64,000 nucleotides of DNA from assembly GCA_009692305.1 (NCBI GenBank), contig SHZK01000013.1:1-64000 (forward strand). Direction: 5' to 3'. Under the pieces are notes generated by a model that did not search any database, was not told the origin of the DNA, and was given only the letters and a program-made list of their open reading frames with translations. A program made the position numbers and the translations under genes. The DNA is from Gammaproteobacteria bacterium. GTDB lineage: Bacteria; Pseudomonadota; Gammaproteobacteria; Pseudomonadales; Pseudohongiellaceae. Below, piece by piece: positions 9,652 to 17,860 of the stretch. Numbering within the stretch: position 1 is the stretch's first letter; the number at the start of each line of letters is the position of its first letter.

Positions 9652-10437
9652 ATGAGATCAATAAGATATAGCGCAATAGTCACCAAATTGTTGGTCGTCA
9701 GCCTGCTGGCGGCGCGATCTCTATCCATATCGGTGCAGGCAGACACGCTCAACGTGGCGGTAGCTTCCAATTTCGCAACCACCCTCGAGCTGCTAACAGC
9801 TGAATTTGAGCTGGCTACAGGTCACACTGTGAACGTCATTTCCGGGTCGAGCGGCAGTCACTATGCACAAATCATCAATGGTGCGCCTTTTGACCTGTTC
9901 CTCTCAGCGGATACCGCGCGTCCGGCTGCTTTGGAACTCGAAGGCTTAATCAACAGCGAACAGCGTCGAATCTATGCGTTAGGGCGGCTGGCGCTATGGA
10001 GTAGGGACGCGGCGCTAGTAACTGACTTGCGAGTATTATCGGAACTTGGGGCCGCGCAACGTCTGGCGATCGCGAATCCTAAATTGGCTCCTTACGGGGC
10101 GGCCGCGGCAGCGACACTGCGCTATCTCAATGTGTATACACTTCTACAAAATCAAATAGTTATGGGTGAAAATATAAGTCAAACCTTTCAATTTGCCTAC
10201 AGCGGCAACGCAGCCTTGGGCCTGGTGGCCTACGCTCAGGTATTGGCTGCGCCAGTAAGCGGTAGTCATGTTCTGATTCCGGATGCTGCTTACGCGCCAA
10301 TCGAACAGGAAATGGTGCTGTTACGACCGTCGGCGGCCAGTCAGGCGCTGTTTAACTTTCTGAGTAGCGATGCCATGGTGCCAATCCTGGAGCAAGCTGG
10401 CTACTACGCGCCGCAGTTGCAGCAGGGTAATCTTTAA
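9652..10437 (+). CDS. modA: Molybdate ABC transporter, periplasmic binding protein ModA
   Basis: Captures molybdate (or tungstate) in the periplasm for ModBC. From ATG 9652 the protein has 261 residues with a signal peptide (hydrophobic LLVVSLLAARSL, likely cut after VQA) followed by the ModA N-terminus DTLNVAVASNF. The ligand-binding region ISGSSGSHYAQIINGAPFD and the motif DLFLSADTARP are those of the family. The frame is open 24 codons further upstream, but only the internal ATG gives a proper signal peptide; its ribosome-binding site is weak. The stop overlaps modB by one base, so modA-modB-modC form an operon. Confidence 0.94.
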   Translation: MRSIRYSAIVTKLLVVSLLAARSLSISVQADTLNVAVASNFATTLELLTAEFELATGHTVNVISGSSGSHYAQIINGAPFDLFLSADTARPAALELEGLINSEQRRIYALGRLALWSRDAALVTDLRVLSELGAAQRLAIANPKLAPYGAAAAATLRYLNVYTLLQNQIVMGENISQTFQFAYSGNAALGLVAYAQVLAAPVSGSHVLIPDAAYAPIEQEMVLLRPSAASQALFNFLSSDAMVPILEQAGYYAPQLQQGNL

Positions 10438-11120
10438 TGTTGAGCGCTGACGATCTCTCTGCTTTTGTCCTCACCTTCCAACTGGCTGGTGTATCTACCC
10501 TGATTCTGCTGCTGCTGGGCACGCCGCTGGCTTGGTGGCTGACGCAGACCCGCTCTCGCTGGCGCAGCCCAATCGAAGCTCTCATTGCGCTCCCGCTGGT
10601 GTTGCCCCCAACCGTATTAGGTTTCTATTTATTGCTGAGCATATCGCCTAGCGGTCCGATTGGATCCCTGGTACAGGCGCTGGGGCTACCTTCATTAGCG
10701 TTTTCATTCTGGGGGCTAGTGCTAGGCTCAGTTATCTATTCGCTGCCCTTCGTTGTACAGCCATTACAAACAGCTTTTTCTTCAATCAACAGACAGTTAC
10801 TTGAGGTTTCTGCGACTTTAGGTGCGAAATCTTTAGATCGCTTCCTTAGTATCGTATTGCCAATGTCTAAAATTGGTTATGTCACCGCCATCGTGTTGGG
10901 ATTTGCTCATACCATGGGAGAATTTGGAGTGGTGCTGATGATCGGTGGCAACATTCCCGGTTCCACGCAGGTGCTGTCAATTGCAATCTACGAACACGTC
11001 GAATCCCTGGAATACGGCCAGGCTCACTGGCTTTCCGGGATTTTACTGGTACTGTCATTCGCCGTTTTATTGGTGGTCTATACCACGAATCGACGGGGCT
11101 TTAAGGTCTCCGCGCCATGA
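10437..11120 (+). CDS. modB: Molybdate ABC transporter permease ModB
   Basis: Inner-membrane channel subunit for molybdate import. The 227-residue protein has five to six hydrophobic segments and the binding-protein-dependent permease EAA loop (LLEVSATLGAKSLDRFLSIV) that docks on the ATPase; GEFGVVLMIGGNIPG is the characteristic ModB stretch. It overlaps modA by one base and modC by four (ATGA), consistent with coupled translation. Confidence 0.95.
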   Translation: MLSADDLSAFVLTFQLAGVSTLILLLLGTPLAWWLTQTRSRWRSPIEALIALPLVLPPTVLGFYLLLSISPSGPIGSLVQALGLPSLAFSFWGLVLGSVIYSLPFVVQPLQTAFSSINRQLLEVSATLGAKSLDRFLSIVLPMSKIGYVTAIVLGFAHTMGEFGVVLMIGGNIPGSTQVLSIAIYEHVESLEYGQAHWLSGILLVLSFAVLLVVYTTNRRGFKVSAP

Positions 11121-12184
11121 TTGCCGCCAATATCCAATTGCAAAAACCGGGTTTTGAATTGCGCGCTGAATTTGAGGTTCCTGCTGGTGGCGTAACCGGT
11201 GTGTTCGGTCCCTCCGGATCGGGTAAGACTACATTACTAAGGGCCTTGGCAGGATTGGAAGCGGGAGTCACAGGAAATCTAGTTGTTTCCGGGGCACACT
11301 GGCTGTCGGGCTCGCACTCCATGTCCGTGCAGGAGAGGCTGGTGGGGTTCGTGTTTCAGGATCCTTGCTTGTTTCCGCATCTTAGCGTTATGGGGAATTT
11401 GCTGTATGCGCGAAATAGAGCGAAGAATTCCTCTTACCAGATTGATTTAGAACATGTTTGTGAAATGCTTAACATTCACGACCTGCTTAATCGTAATGCT
11501 GGACTGCTGTCTGGCGGCGAAAGGCAGCGGGTGGCTATCGGTCGCGCCTTGCTCAATCGTCCCGCTATGCTTTTGCTTGATGAACCGCTATCAGCGGTCG
11601 ATCAGGGCGGCCGAAATTACTTAATCTCAATACTTGAAAATCTATTTCAAAATATTGAAATACCTATATTTTATGTTTCCCATGCAAGCGATGAAATCGC
11701 CCGGTTGGCGGAAAACCTGATATTGATGAATCAGGGCAGGGTGATCGCCCATGGCGAGTTGAAGCAGGTATTGGGCAAAATTGACACGCCACTGAATGCT
11801 TCAGATGAAGCTTTCAGCGTGATGCGTTGCACCATCAAATCCCATCAACTGGCTTACCTGACTACGGTCCAGACCGCAGGCGGCGAAGTCCTGCAGGTGC
11901 CACGACAGCCCCTCGAAGGAGATTCAGTGGTACGCCTGCGAATACGTGCGCGCGACGTGAGTCTGTCTCTACAAAGGGCCCAGGAGAGCAGCATATTGAA
12001 CATCTTGCCAGCCACAGTGGTGGCGCTGTCGCCGGAGATAGAGCAGGGTACTCGTACAGTCAAACTGGATGTGGCTGGTGACAGTCTGTTGGCCCGCGTG
12101 TCTGAGTACTCAGTACAGCAATTGCAATTACAGCCAGGGAAAGCCGTGTTTGCTCAAGTGAAGTCAATTTCACTGGTTGGATAA
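11117..12184 (+). CDS. modC: Molybdate ABC transporter ATP-binding protein ModC
   Basis: ATPase that drives molybdate import. The 355 residues contain Walker A (GPSGSGKTTLL, about residue 32), the ABC signature LSGGERQRVAIGRALL, Walker B LLLDEPLSAVD and the switch His in YVSHASDE. The C-terminal 80 or so residues form a TOBE (Mop-like) oxyanion-binding domain that can sense molybdate. Length is typical for ModC. It is the last gene of modABC, and I see no clear intrinsic terminator directly after it. Confidence 0.95.
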   Translation: MIAANIQLQKPGFELRAEFEVPAGGVTGVFGPSGSGKTTLLRALAGLEAGVTGNLVVSGAHWLSGSHSMSVQERLVGFVFQDPCLFPHLSVMGNLLYARNRAKNSSYQIDLEHVCEMLNIHDLLNRNAGLLSGGERQRVAIGRALLNRPAMLLLDEPLSAVDQGGRNYLISILENLFQNIEIPIFYVSHASDEIARLAENLILMNQGRVIAHGELKQVLGKIDTPLNASDEAFSVMRCTIKSHQLAYLTTVQTAGGEVLQVPRQPLEGDSVVRLRIRARDVSLSLQRAQESSILNILPATVVALSPEIEQGTRTVKLDVAGDSLLARVSEYSVQQLQLQPGKAVFAQVKSISLVG

Positions 12185-12742
12185 ATCGACACTGGCTATC
12201 AACCAGATTCCACCTTCAAGCATAGCAACGGGGGAATGCTCATCCCGAAGTTAACAAACGTGACTAAACACTAACTGAGAATTGAAAGCTGTGTCGCCGT
12301 AGTATCAAAAATAAAGATTACATTTATGGCATAATAGATTGATAATTATATTAAAATAACTCCGTATTCGCGAACTTTAGCAGAGCGAATTGGCTGTACT
12401 TAAAGCACTTTCGAGCATCGCTGCCGGCATAGAGACATCAAGTGCCAGCTATCCTCGCATTCCTGGTTCCAGAATCATCTCTAAATTTGGGAGGTGCATT
12501 ACTCGATACCCGGCTCAGCAGCGCCAAAGCCCGCATAGTATGCGCAACAATAAAGCCTGTTCAAATTAGCGCTATCAGTCAATTTGGCCTTTCAGCAAAT
12601 ACCTCAAGCTGTCGTAATTATCACTTCACGAAACCAAGCGGGCTATTGCAACCCCAGCCCTAGCCATTCGGGAGTTGCTAAACGACGATAAAATAGTTAG
12701 TTGGAGAGTATTAATGCTCATCAACGTTAGATATACCCTCAG

Positions 12743-12973
12743 TCAAAAGTGACTTTGTTCGAAGGTGATGCCTCCGTAGATGGGGGTGAACCTCTGCTGC
12801 CTAAGAGCATTCGGCGGGGCGTACCGGTGGTACAAGAACTGAACCAATGCCCGTCTATTGTCAGCTACGATTAAATCCTCAAACCAAATTGGGTGCCAAC
12901 GCTGCAATCTTTTAAGATCTGTACACAGGGAGTAGTGACTCTGACGTTGCTGGGGGTTTCCTGATCCATAGGC
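12743..12973 (-). other. Unassigned minus-strand open frame without ATG
   Basis: A 76-codon frame, open from just after an in-frame TAA (12974-12976) to TGA at 12743-12745. Its translation is rich in aromatic and basic residues, with stretches such as LKRLQRWHPIWFEDLIV and LVQFLYHRYAPPNALRQQ, which looks more like real coding sequence than random reading. There is no ATG; only TTG or CTG could start it. It may be a decayed fragment of a longer gene. No family recognised. Confidence 0.25.
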
Positions 12974-12974
12974 T

Positions 12975-13018
12975 TATCTGCTATTTCCGGTAATATTTAT
13001 TACCGGAAATAGCAGATA
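12975..13018. repeat. 44-bp near-perfect palindrome
   Basis: Two 21-bp arms, fully complementary, are separated by TT at the centre (arms 12975-12995 and 12998-13018; core TTTCCGGTAATA on the left). There is no T run on either side, so it is not a normal intrinsic terminator. As a hairpin it would be very stable. Its origin is unknown. Confidence 0.9.
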
Positions 13019-13087
13019 TCGCAGTAAAGTCGACACTTCCTCTTAATATAAAAATTCCTATTAGTTAGCTAGCCATATTAAACCTAT

Positions 13088-13107
13088 ACCTGATCCTCGA
13101 ATCAGGT
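13088..13107. repeat. Short inverted repeat at the end of truncated gor
   Basis: ACCTGAT (13088-13094) and ATCAGGT (13101-13107) form a seven-base-pair stem with a six-base loop, overlapping the premature stop of the gor remnant. No T run follows on the minus strand, so termination is uncertain. Confidence 0.5.
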
Positions 13108-13842
13108 CTGGGTATGCGACTTCCTTTTAGTTCGCATGGGGACAAACTCCTCAGCCAACGCGCCAAGCAGCAAATTGGTGCCATGGCCTATTTCGCTAGT
13201 GATAAAGTCGCGTATGGCCTCGTCAAACCCACGTAATAGCTTGTCACCACGAAAAGTGAGACTGGTGTTGGAACCCAGTCGAGAGAAAATGCTGGCAAAT
13301 TCAACCGCTATATAACCATCGCCCATGATTAGCATCGACTGGAGTAGCTGCTCTAATGCAAATAGATCATTTGAATTGAGCACGTGCTCATTGCCGGGGA
13401 AGTCCGGCACCCAGGGCCAACCACCTACCGCCAGCAGAATGTAGCGTACGGTGATCAGTTTGCCAGCAACCAGCAAGGTGTGCGGACCTGCAATGGTGGC
13501 ACGTGCTTCAAACACAGCCACATCATTAGTATCAAGTATTGATTTATAAATACCATTTAATCTATTGATTTCATTATTTTTGTTAGCTAATAGAGTATGC
13601 CAGTCGAAGCGAGCGTCTCCGGTGGTCCAGCCAAACCCGCGGCTATCTTCGAAATCATCACGAAAATGGGCGGCGTAGCTAAAAAGCTTCTTCGGGACAC
13701 AGCCGACGTTGACACAGGTGCCTCCGAAATAGCGTTCTTCCGCAATCGCCACCCGCGCTCCCAAGCTCGCAGCAACACGGCAGGCACGGACACCACCGGA
13801 ACCTGCCCCAATGACAAACAAATCGTAATCAAATTCTTGCAA
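13102..13842 (-). pseudogene. gor: Glutathione reductase, C-terminally truncated
   Basis: The N-terminal 246 residues of a glutathione-disulfide reductase (complete family members have about 450). FAD domain: FDYDLFVIGAGSGGVRA; redox-active disulfide: GGTCVNVGCVPKKLF; NADP domain start: MGDGYIAVEFASIF, in which the middle Gly of the usual GGGYIAVE is Asp. Homology fades after RDFITSEIGHGTNLL and the frame stops at 13102, so the rest of the NADP domain and the whole dimer interface, including the catalytic His-Glu pair, are missing. The likely original start is TTG at 13842, eight bases after AAAGGAT; an ATG at 13890 gives an unrelated extension. It cannot make a working enzyme, so I call it a pseudogene, probably through deletion. 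Confidence 0.85.
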
Positions 13843-13913
13843 GATCTTGTATCCTTTACTTAAATTTTCCGGCAGTTGCCAACAATACACAGCATTATCC
13901 CTGATACCCGCTT

Positions 13914-14537
13914 ATGCAAACCAGCCTCTTTCTACAACCCGGTAATATCGACCAGTGTCAGCTGCATGCACTGGGCGGTGCCGAAATCCACGAATTCCCG
14001 CAAGCGTTTCCAGAAAGCGAGGCCAGTACCCTGCTGTCCGGTCTTTTGCGCGACATTCCCTGGCGGCAGGAAGCATTACACATTGCAGGCAAACGCATTA
14101 ATGTGCCACGCCTGCAGTGCTGGATGGGTGATCGCAGCAGTCTTTATGGTTACTCTGGCATGCGCTTACTGCCCATTCCCTGGCACACCACCGTGCTTAC
14201 CATTCGGCAACGCGTCCAAGCCCTTGCTGGCATTGAATTCAACTCGGTACTCCTTAATTATTATCGCGATGGTAAAGACAGTGTGGCCTGGCACGCAGAT
14301 AACGAACCAGAGCTAGGCACTGACCCGACCATCGCCTCTGTGAGTTTTGGAGCCGAACGTTATTTCCAGCTAAAACCCAAGCAACGGGGCACTGCCAATA
14401 ATTACCGGTTATTGCTGCGCCATGGCAGTGTTTTGGTTATGGGTAAAGGCTTGCAATCCCAATGGTTACATCAGTTACCTAAAGTGGAAGGGCTAGACCT
14501 GCCCCGGATCAACCTTACCTTCAGGCAAATCCTTTGA
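13914..14537 (+). CDS. AlkB-like 2-oxoglutarate/Fe(II)-dependent dioxygenase
   Basis: Predicted to repair alkylated bases by oxidative demethylation, like AlkB and human ALKBH2/3. The 207-residue protein has the iron-binding His-x-Asp in VAWHADNEPELG, the more distal His in WLHQLPK and the 2-oxoglutarate-binding Arg-x5-Arg in RINLTFR. The substrate-site stretch NSVLLNYYRDGKDSVAWH matches the ALKBH2/3 subgroup rather than E. coli AlkB itself. It starts 72 bases from the divergent gor remnant, and the lhgO-like pseudogene follows 39 bases downstream on the same strand. The demethylase role is inferred from the family. Confidence 0.9.
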   Translation: MQTSLFLQPGNIDQCQLHALGGAEIHEFPQAFPESEASTLLSGLLRDIPWRQEALHIAGKRINVPRLQCWMGDRSSLYGYSGMRLLPIPWHTTVLTIRQRVQALAGIEFNSVLLNYYRDGKDSVAWHADNEPELGTDPTIASVSFGAERYFQLKPKQRGTANNYRLLLRHGSVLVMGKGLQSQWLHQLPKVEGLDLPRINLTFRQIL

Positions 14538-14576
14538 TCGACGTTGCTACAAGCTGCCTGGAGACGAGGTAAGAGA

Positions 14577-15711
14577 GTGGATAAATTTGATATCTGCATC
14601 GTCGGCGCCGGCGTCATCGGACTATCAGTTGCGCGCGCGCTGAGCCAGACACACAAACATTCCAGCATCGTTGTGCTTGAACAGGAATCAGGTTTCGTCA
14701 ACACACCAGCAGTCGCAGTAGCGAAGTGATTCATGCCGGCCTTTACTATCCGGCTGAAAGTCTGAAAGCGCGCCCTTCTGTGCGCGGCAAGCAGCTCTTG
14801 TATGAGCATTGCGACCAGCACGGCATACCCTATAAACGACTGGGCAAATATATAGTTGCGCAGGAACACCAAATGCATGCTCTTGAGCAGCTCGCCGCGA
14901 ATGCAGCGACGAACGGTGTCGTCGATTTAAGCTGGGTCTCGCAGCAATCTTTGCAAAAAGCAGAGCCAGCCTTGCGTGCGAGCAGCGCCCTCTTTTCGCC
15001 CTCAACTGGCATTCTGGATAGCCACAGTTTTATGCAGTGTTTGTTGGACCTTGCTCGAAGTGCAGCGGTGGAATTTGCACCCTTCACCACGGTTGAGCAC
15101 ATTGAATGGAATCTCAATACTTTCACCATAACAAACTCAATAAGGCATGGGGCTACCAAAGAACAGTATCAGTTTCAATCTTCGATATTGATCAATTGCG
15201 GAGGTTTGTATGCTGCTGCCATTGCTGGGACCATTACCGGCTCCTCGCCAATCCCAGCTCCCAAGATATTTTTTTGCAAAGGTGATTATTTCACCTATGG
15301 ATCTCGCAGCTCGCTGCAGCATCTGGTGTACCCAGTACCGGAAAAAACGCCTCCGGACTTGGCATCCATGCAACCTTGGATCTTTCCGGTCAACTCCGTT
15401 TTGGCCCTGACGCGCAATATATTGACAGCATTAATTATGCTATCGACCCGCACAAAGCAGTTCTGTTTGCGCAGGCCATTTCCAATTATTTCCCGGGAAT
15501 CAGTGCCGATAAACTGGTGCCTGCCTATGCGGGCATACGACCAAAACTTGCCCTCGCTGGCAGTCCTGCGCAGGATTTTCAGATACAAGATGGAAGAGAA
15601 TTTTTCATGCCTGGATTAATTCAGCTATTCGGCATTGAATCGCCAGGGCTCACTGCCAGTCTCGCTATTGGAGAGTATGTGCGCGACTTGGTGCGCTCAT
15701 TGGGAAATTGA
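14577..15711 (+). pseudogene. L-2-hydroxyglutarate oxidase-like FAD oxidoreductase, two frameshifts
   Basis: Three overlapping reading frames together encode one FAD-dependent oxidoreductase of the LhgO/L2HGDH group. Part 1 (GTG 14577 to about 14696) has FDICIVGAGVIGLSVARALS. Part 2 starts with the flavin-site stretch HTSSRSSEVIHAGLYYP. Part 3 gives GLGIHATLDLSGQLRFGPD and the C-terminal FGIESPGLTASLAIGEYV. Part 1 to 2 shifts at 14697-14698, where GGT-TTC-GT-CAA lacks one base for the expected Gly-Gln-His. Part 2 to 3 shifts at 15342-15347, where six A residues stand where seven restore the frame. All domains are otherwise complete, so the lesions are either recent or sequencing errors. Without frameshifts it would have about 378 residues. 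Confidence 0.88.
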
Positions 15712-15763
15712 ATTCTGATTTGGTTGTAGCGATATTCGGCAGTAATAATTCCATCGGTTCATT

Positions 15764-16099
15764 TCAAAGCGTCAATGTCTGCATGGAGTCATCTATCATC
15801 CCTGCCAGCAAATTTTCGATGCGCAATTTCACGCGGCTTTCTTCTTCAAGGAATTGCATCCCCACGCCGCGCACCCGTTTATTTTGCGCTCCAGCTGGAG
15901 TGATCGAGACAATTTTACTCACGACTACGTGTGGCTCCAATGTATCCGGCAATTCAAGCAATATGAAAAGCTGTTCACCCATTGCATACAATCCTGCCGT
16001 CGGTAGAAACAAGCCGCCTCCTTTCAGAAAACTCATATAGTGTTTATGCAATGAATGCGTATCGGGGGTATGCAAGTAGAGAACTTTCGGTGCATCCAT
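15764..16099 (-). CDS. pilZ: Type IV pilus PilZ-domain protein
   Basis: A 111-residue protein of the original PilZ subgroup, needed for type IV pilus biogenesis through the PilB/FimX proteins. GGGLFLPTAGLYAMGEQLFILLELP and the following ITPAGAQNKRVRGVGMQF match PilZ of Pseudomonas. The RxxxR and D/NxSxxG motifs that bind c-di-GMP in other PilZ domains are not visible, as in the pseudomonad PilZ that does not itself bind the nucleotide. It stands last in the minus-strand tmk-holB-pilZ order, 44 bases after holB, which strongly supports the call. An in-frame stop just upstream fixes the N-terminus near ATG 16099. Confidence 0.88.
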   Translation of the reverse strand: MDAPKVLYLHTPDTHSLHKHYMSFLKGGGLFLPTAGLYAMGEQLFILLELPDTLEPHVVVSKIVSITPAGAQNKRVRGVGMQFLEEESRVKLRIENLLAGMIDDSMQTLTL

Positions 16100-16143
16100 G
16101 CGGAGAGAGTCCAGTTAGGCAGTTTTTGGGTCAGCCATATTGG

Positions 16144-17211
16144 TCATCTGTGTTGGCCATCCCTGTCTGTTGTTTGCTTTCCTGACACTTGCGTATACAG
16201 ACTGCTCCACTGCCACAGCAGTGATTCCAGCATTAACTGTGCATTCGGATTGGTACCACCCAATAATTGTCGTTGTGATTTCTCTGCCGCCAGATTGAAC
16301 AGCAATAGCCGTTTAACCAAACCAGTCCTGTCTTCAAAGCTGCTAAAAATCTGCGCCAAGGCCTTAAGCGAGTCAGGATGTTCAGTCTCATTGGTAAGCA
16401 GGCTTCGAATAACTATAGACGAAGTTTGCAGTAAATACTCAACTGCTACCGAATCGCCAATTTTCATGGCTATCGTCACCACTGTCTGAATCGAAGCTGT
16501 GCGCTGCAGCAAAGCTGCCAGGGAAACCATGAACTCGTTGGCGTGAACTAATCCGTCAGACTCGACGATGGTCAGCGCATGCAATGGTCGACTGCCAGCC
16601 GCCAGTGCAATGGACTCTACCTGATCTGCAGCAACACCTTTGGCTCTCAGCCAGTGCATCGCAACTTCCAGACTTGGGGTAGGCATGACTAATCTCTGGC
16701 AGCGACTGCGCAGCGTCGCGGGCAAACTATCGGCCCGAGCTGTCACCAGAAATAGATAAGTGTCTTTCGAAGGTTCTTCCAGAGTTTTAAGCAGGCTGTT
16801 GGCGGCGCTTGCATTGAGGTGATGGGCGTTATTCAGGATGATTACTTTCCTGAGACCGGAATGGGAAGTGCGGGCAATGAATGCAGTAGCGGCGCGAATC
16901 TGGTCAATTTTTATATCTCTGCTGCCTTCTTCAGGCTGAATGAGCGTGATATCCGGGTGAAAGCCGTTAATTCCCAGCAGACAGTTGGTGCACTCGCCAC
17001 ACGCCAACTCTGCCCCTGGCCGCTGGCACAGTAGATAACGGGCAAAGGCTTGAGCAAACTGAAACTTTCCAATCCCCTGCTCGCCAGCAACCAGATAAGC
17101 GTGAGCCATTTGTCCGGCTTTGTGTTGCTCAAGCAAGCGTCGCCACTCCGGCTGCTGCCATGGCAACGGGGTTAAACTTGGCGCCATGGTCTCTTGCGGT
17201 TCATTGCTCAT
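16144..17211 (-). CDS. holB: DNA polymerase III subunit delta prime
   Basis: Part of the clamp loader that places the beta clamp on DNA. The 355-residue AAA+ protein has the delta-prime P-loop remnant GEQGIGKFQFA, the zinc-binding cysteines in CQRPGAELACGECTNC, the Walker B-like NAHHLNASAANSLLKTLEEP and sensor 1 TARADSLPATLRSRCQ. Length agrees with pseudomonad HolB. The ATG at 17211 overlaps the tmk stop by four bases. Confidence 0.95.
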   Translation of the reverse strand: MSNEPQETMAPSLTPLPWQQPEWRRLLEQHKAGQMAHAYLVAGEQGIGKFQFAQAFARYLLCQRPGAELACGECTNCLLGINGFHPDITLIQPEEGSRDIKIDQIRAATAFIARTSHSGLRKVIILNNAHHLNASAANSLLKTLEEPSKDTYLFLVTARADSLPATLRSRCQRLVMPTPSLEVAMHWLRAKGVAADQVESIALAAGSRPLHALTIVESDGLVHANEFMVSLAALLQRTASIQTVVTIAMKIGDSVAVEYLLQTSSIVIRSLLTNETEHPDSLKALAQIFSSFEDRTGLVKRLLLFNLAAEKSQRQLLGGTNPNAQLMLESLLWQWSSLYTQVSGKQTTDRDGQHR

Positions 17212-17837
17212 GACAATTTAAAGCGCGAACGCACGGCACTAAGCAGTGCAATCTTTACGGCGGCAAGTGGTTGTGCGGCATCTATGACAGCGCATCGAGC
17301 TGGATCAGCGCGTGCAATGTCAAGGTAGGCTGCGCGCACTCGCTTGAAGAAATCCATTTGCTCCCGCTCGAAACGATCCAACGCACCCCGTTTCTCTGCA
17401 CGCTGCATACCGATTACAGGATCCATATCTAAAATAAGTGTGAGGTCTGGTCGCAACGATTGTTGCACCAGTGACTGCAGCGTCGCAATTGCGCCCGGGT
17501 CAATTCCCCGTCCTGCTCCCTGATAGGCGAACGTTGCATCTGTAAAGCGATCGCACAGAACCCAGATGCCGTCATTTAATGCAGGTTGTATGATTTTCGC
17601 AATATGTTGAGCCCGAGCCGCAAATACCAGCAGCAGCTCGGCTATTGAGTCCAAAGATTCATCCGAAATTGACAAGAGCAGCTCACGTACCTTCTCCCCC
17701 AGCACGGTGCCACCAGGTTCTCGAGTGACGATATATGCAATGCCATGTTCATTGAGCAGCGCTTGCAGAAACTCCAGGTTGGTGGACTTTCCTACCCCTT
17801 CTGCACCCTCAATTGTTATGAATTTACCGATGGTCAT
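17208..17837 (-). CDS. tmk: Thymidylate kinase
   Basis: Phosphorylates dTMP to dTDP. From ATG 17837 the protein has 209 residues with the P-loop IEGAEGVGKST, the DR(Y/F) motif in VLCDRFTDATFAYQGAGRG and the LID region; the TREPGG motif follows the first helix. A TTG codon six codons upstream could also start, but the ATG follows a GGAGAAG sequence at a somewhat long distance and gives the usual N-terminus MTIGKFITIEG. It lies between mltG (23 bases upstream) and holB (four-base overlap). Confidence 0.96.
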   Translation of the reverse strand: MTIGKFITIEGAEGVGKSTNLEFLQALLNEHGIAYIVTREPGGTVLGEKVRELLLSISDESLDSIAELLLVFAARAQHIAKIIQPALNDGIWVLCDRFTDATFAYQGAGRGIDPGAIATLQSLVQQSLRPDLTLILDMDPVIGMQRAEKRGALDRFEREQMDFFKRVRAAYLDIARADPARCAVIDAAQPLAAVKIALLSAVRSRFKLS

Positions 17838-17860
17838 TTTCAAGTTCTTCTCCAATTAAA

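Larger units (their letters stand above)
12185..13101. other. Gene-poor stretch between modC and truncated gor
   Basis: About 917 bases, the longest gap in a densely coded window. It has an AT-rich part (about 12300-12370), a plus-strand open frame of 73 codons at 12442-12663 with no recognisable product, a minus-strand open frame without a normal start at 12743-12973, and a 44-bp palindrome at 12975-13018. It lies just where the missing C-terminal half of gor should be. I could not recognise gor C-terminal sequence or any named transposase in it. Confidence 0.5.

Noticed and set aside
12442-12663. 73-codon plus-strand frame in the modC-gor gap
   Set aside because: No recognisable domain, no ribosome-binding site, in a region that looks decayed; not listed as a gene.
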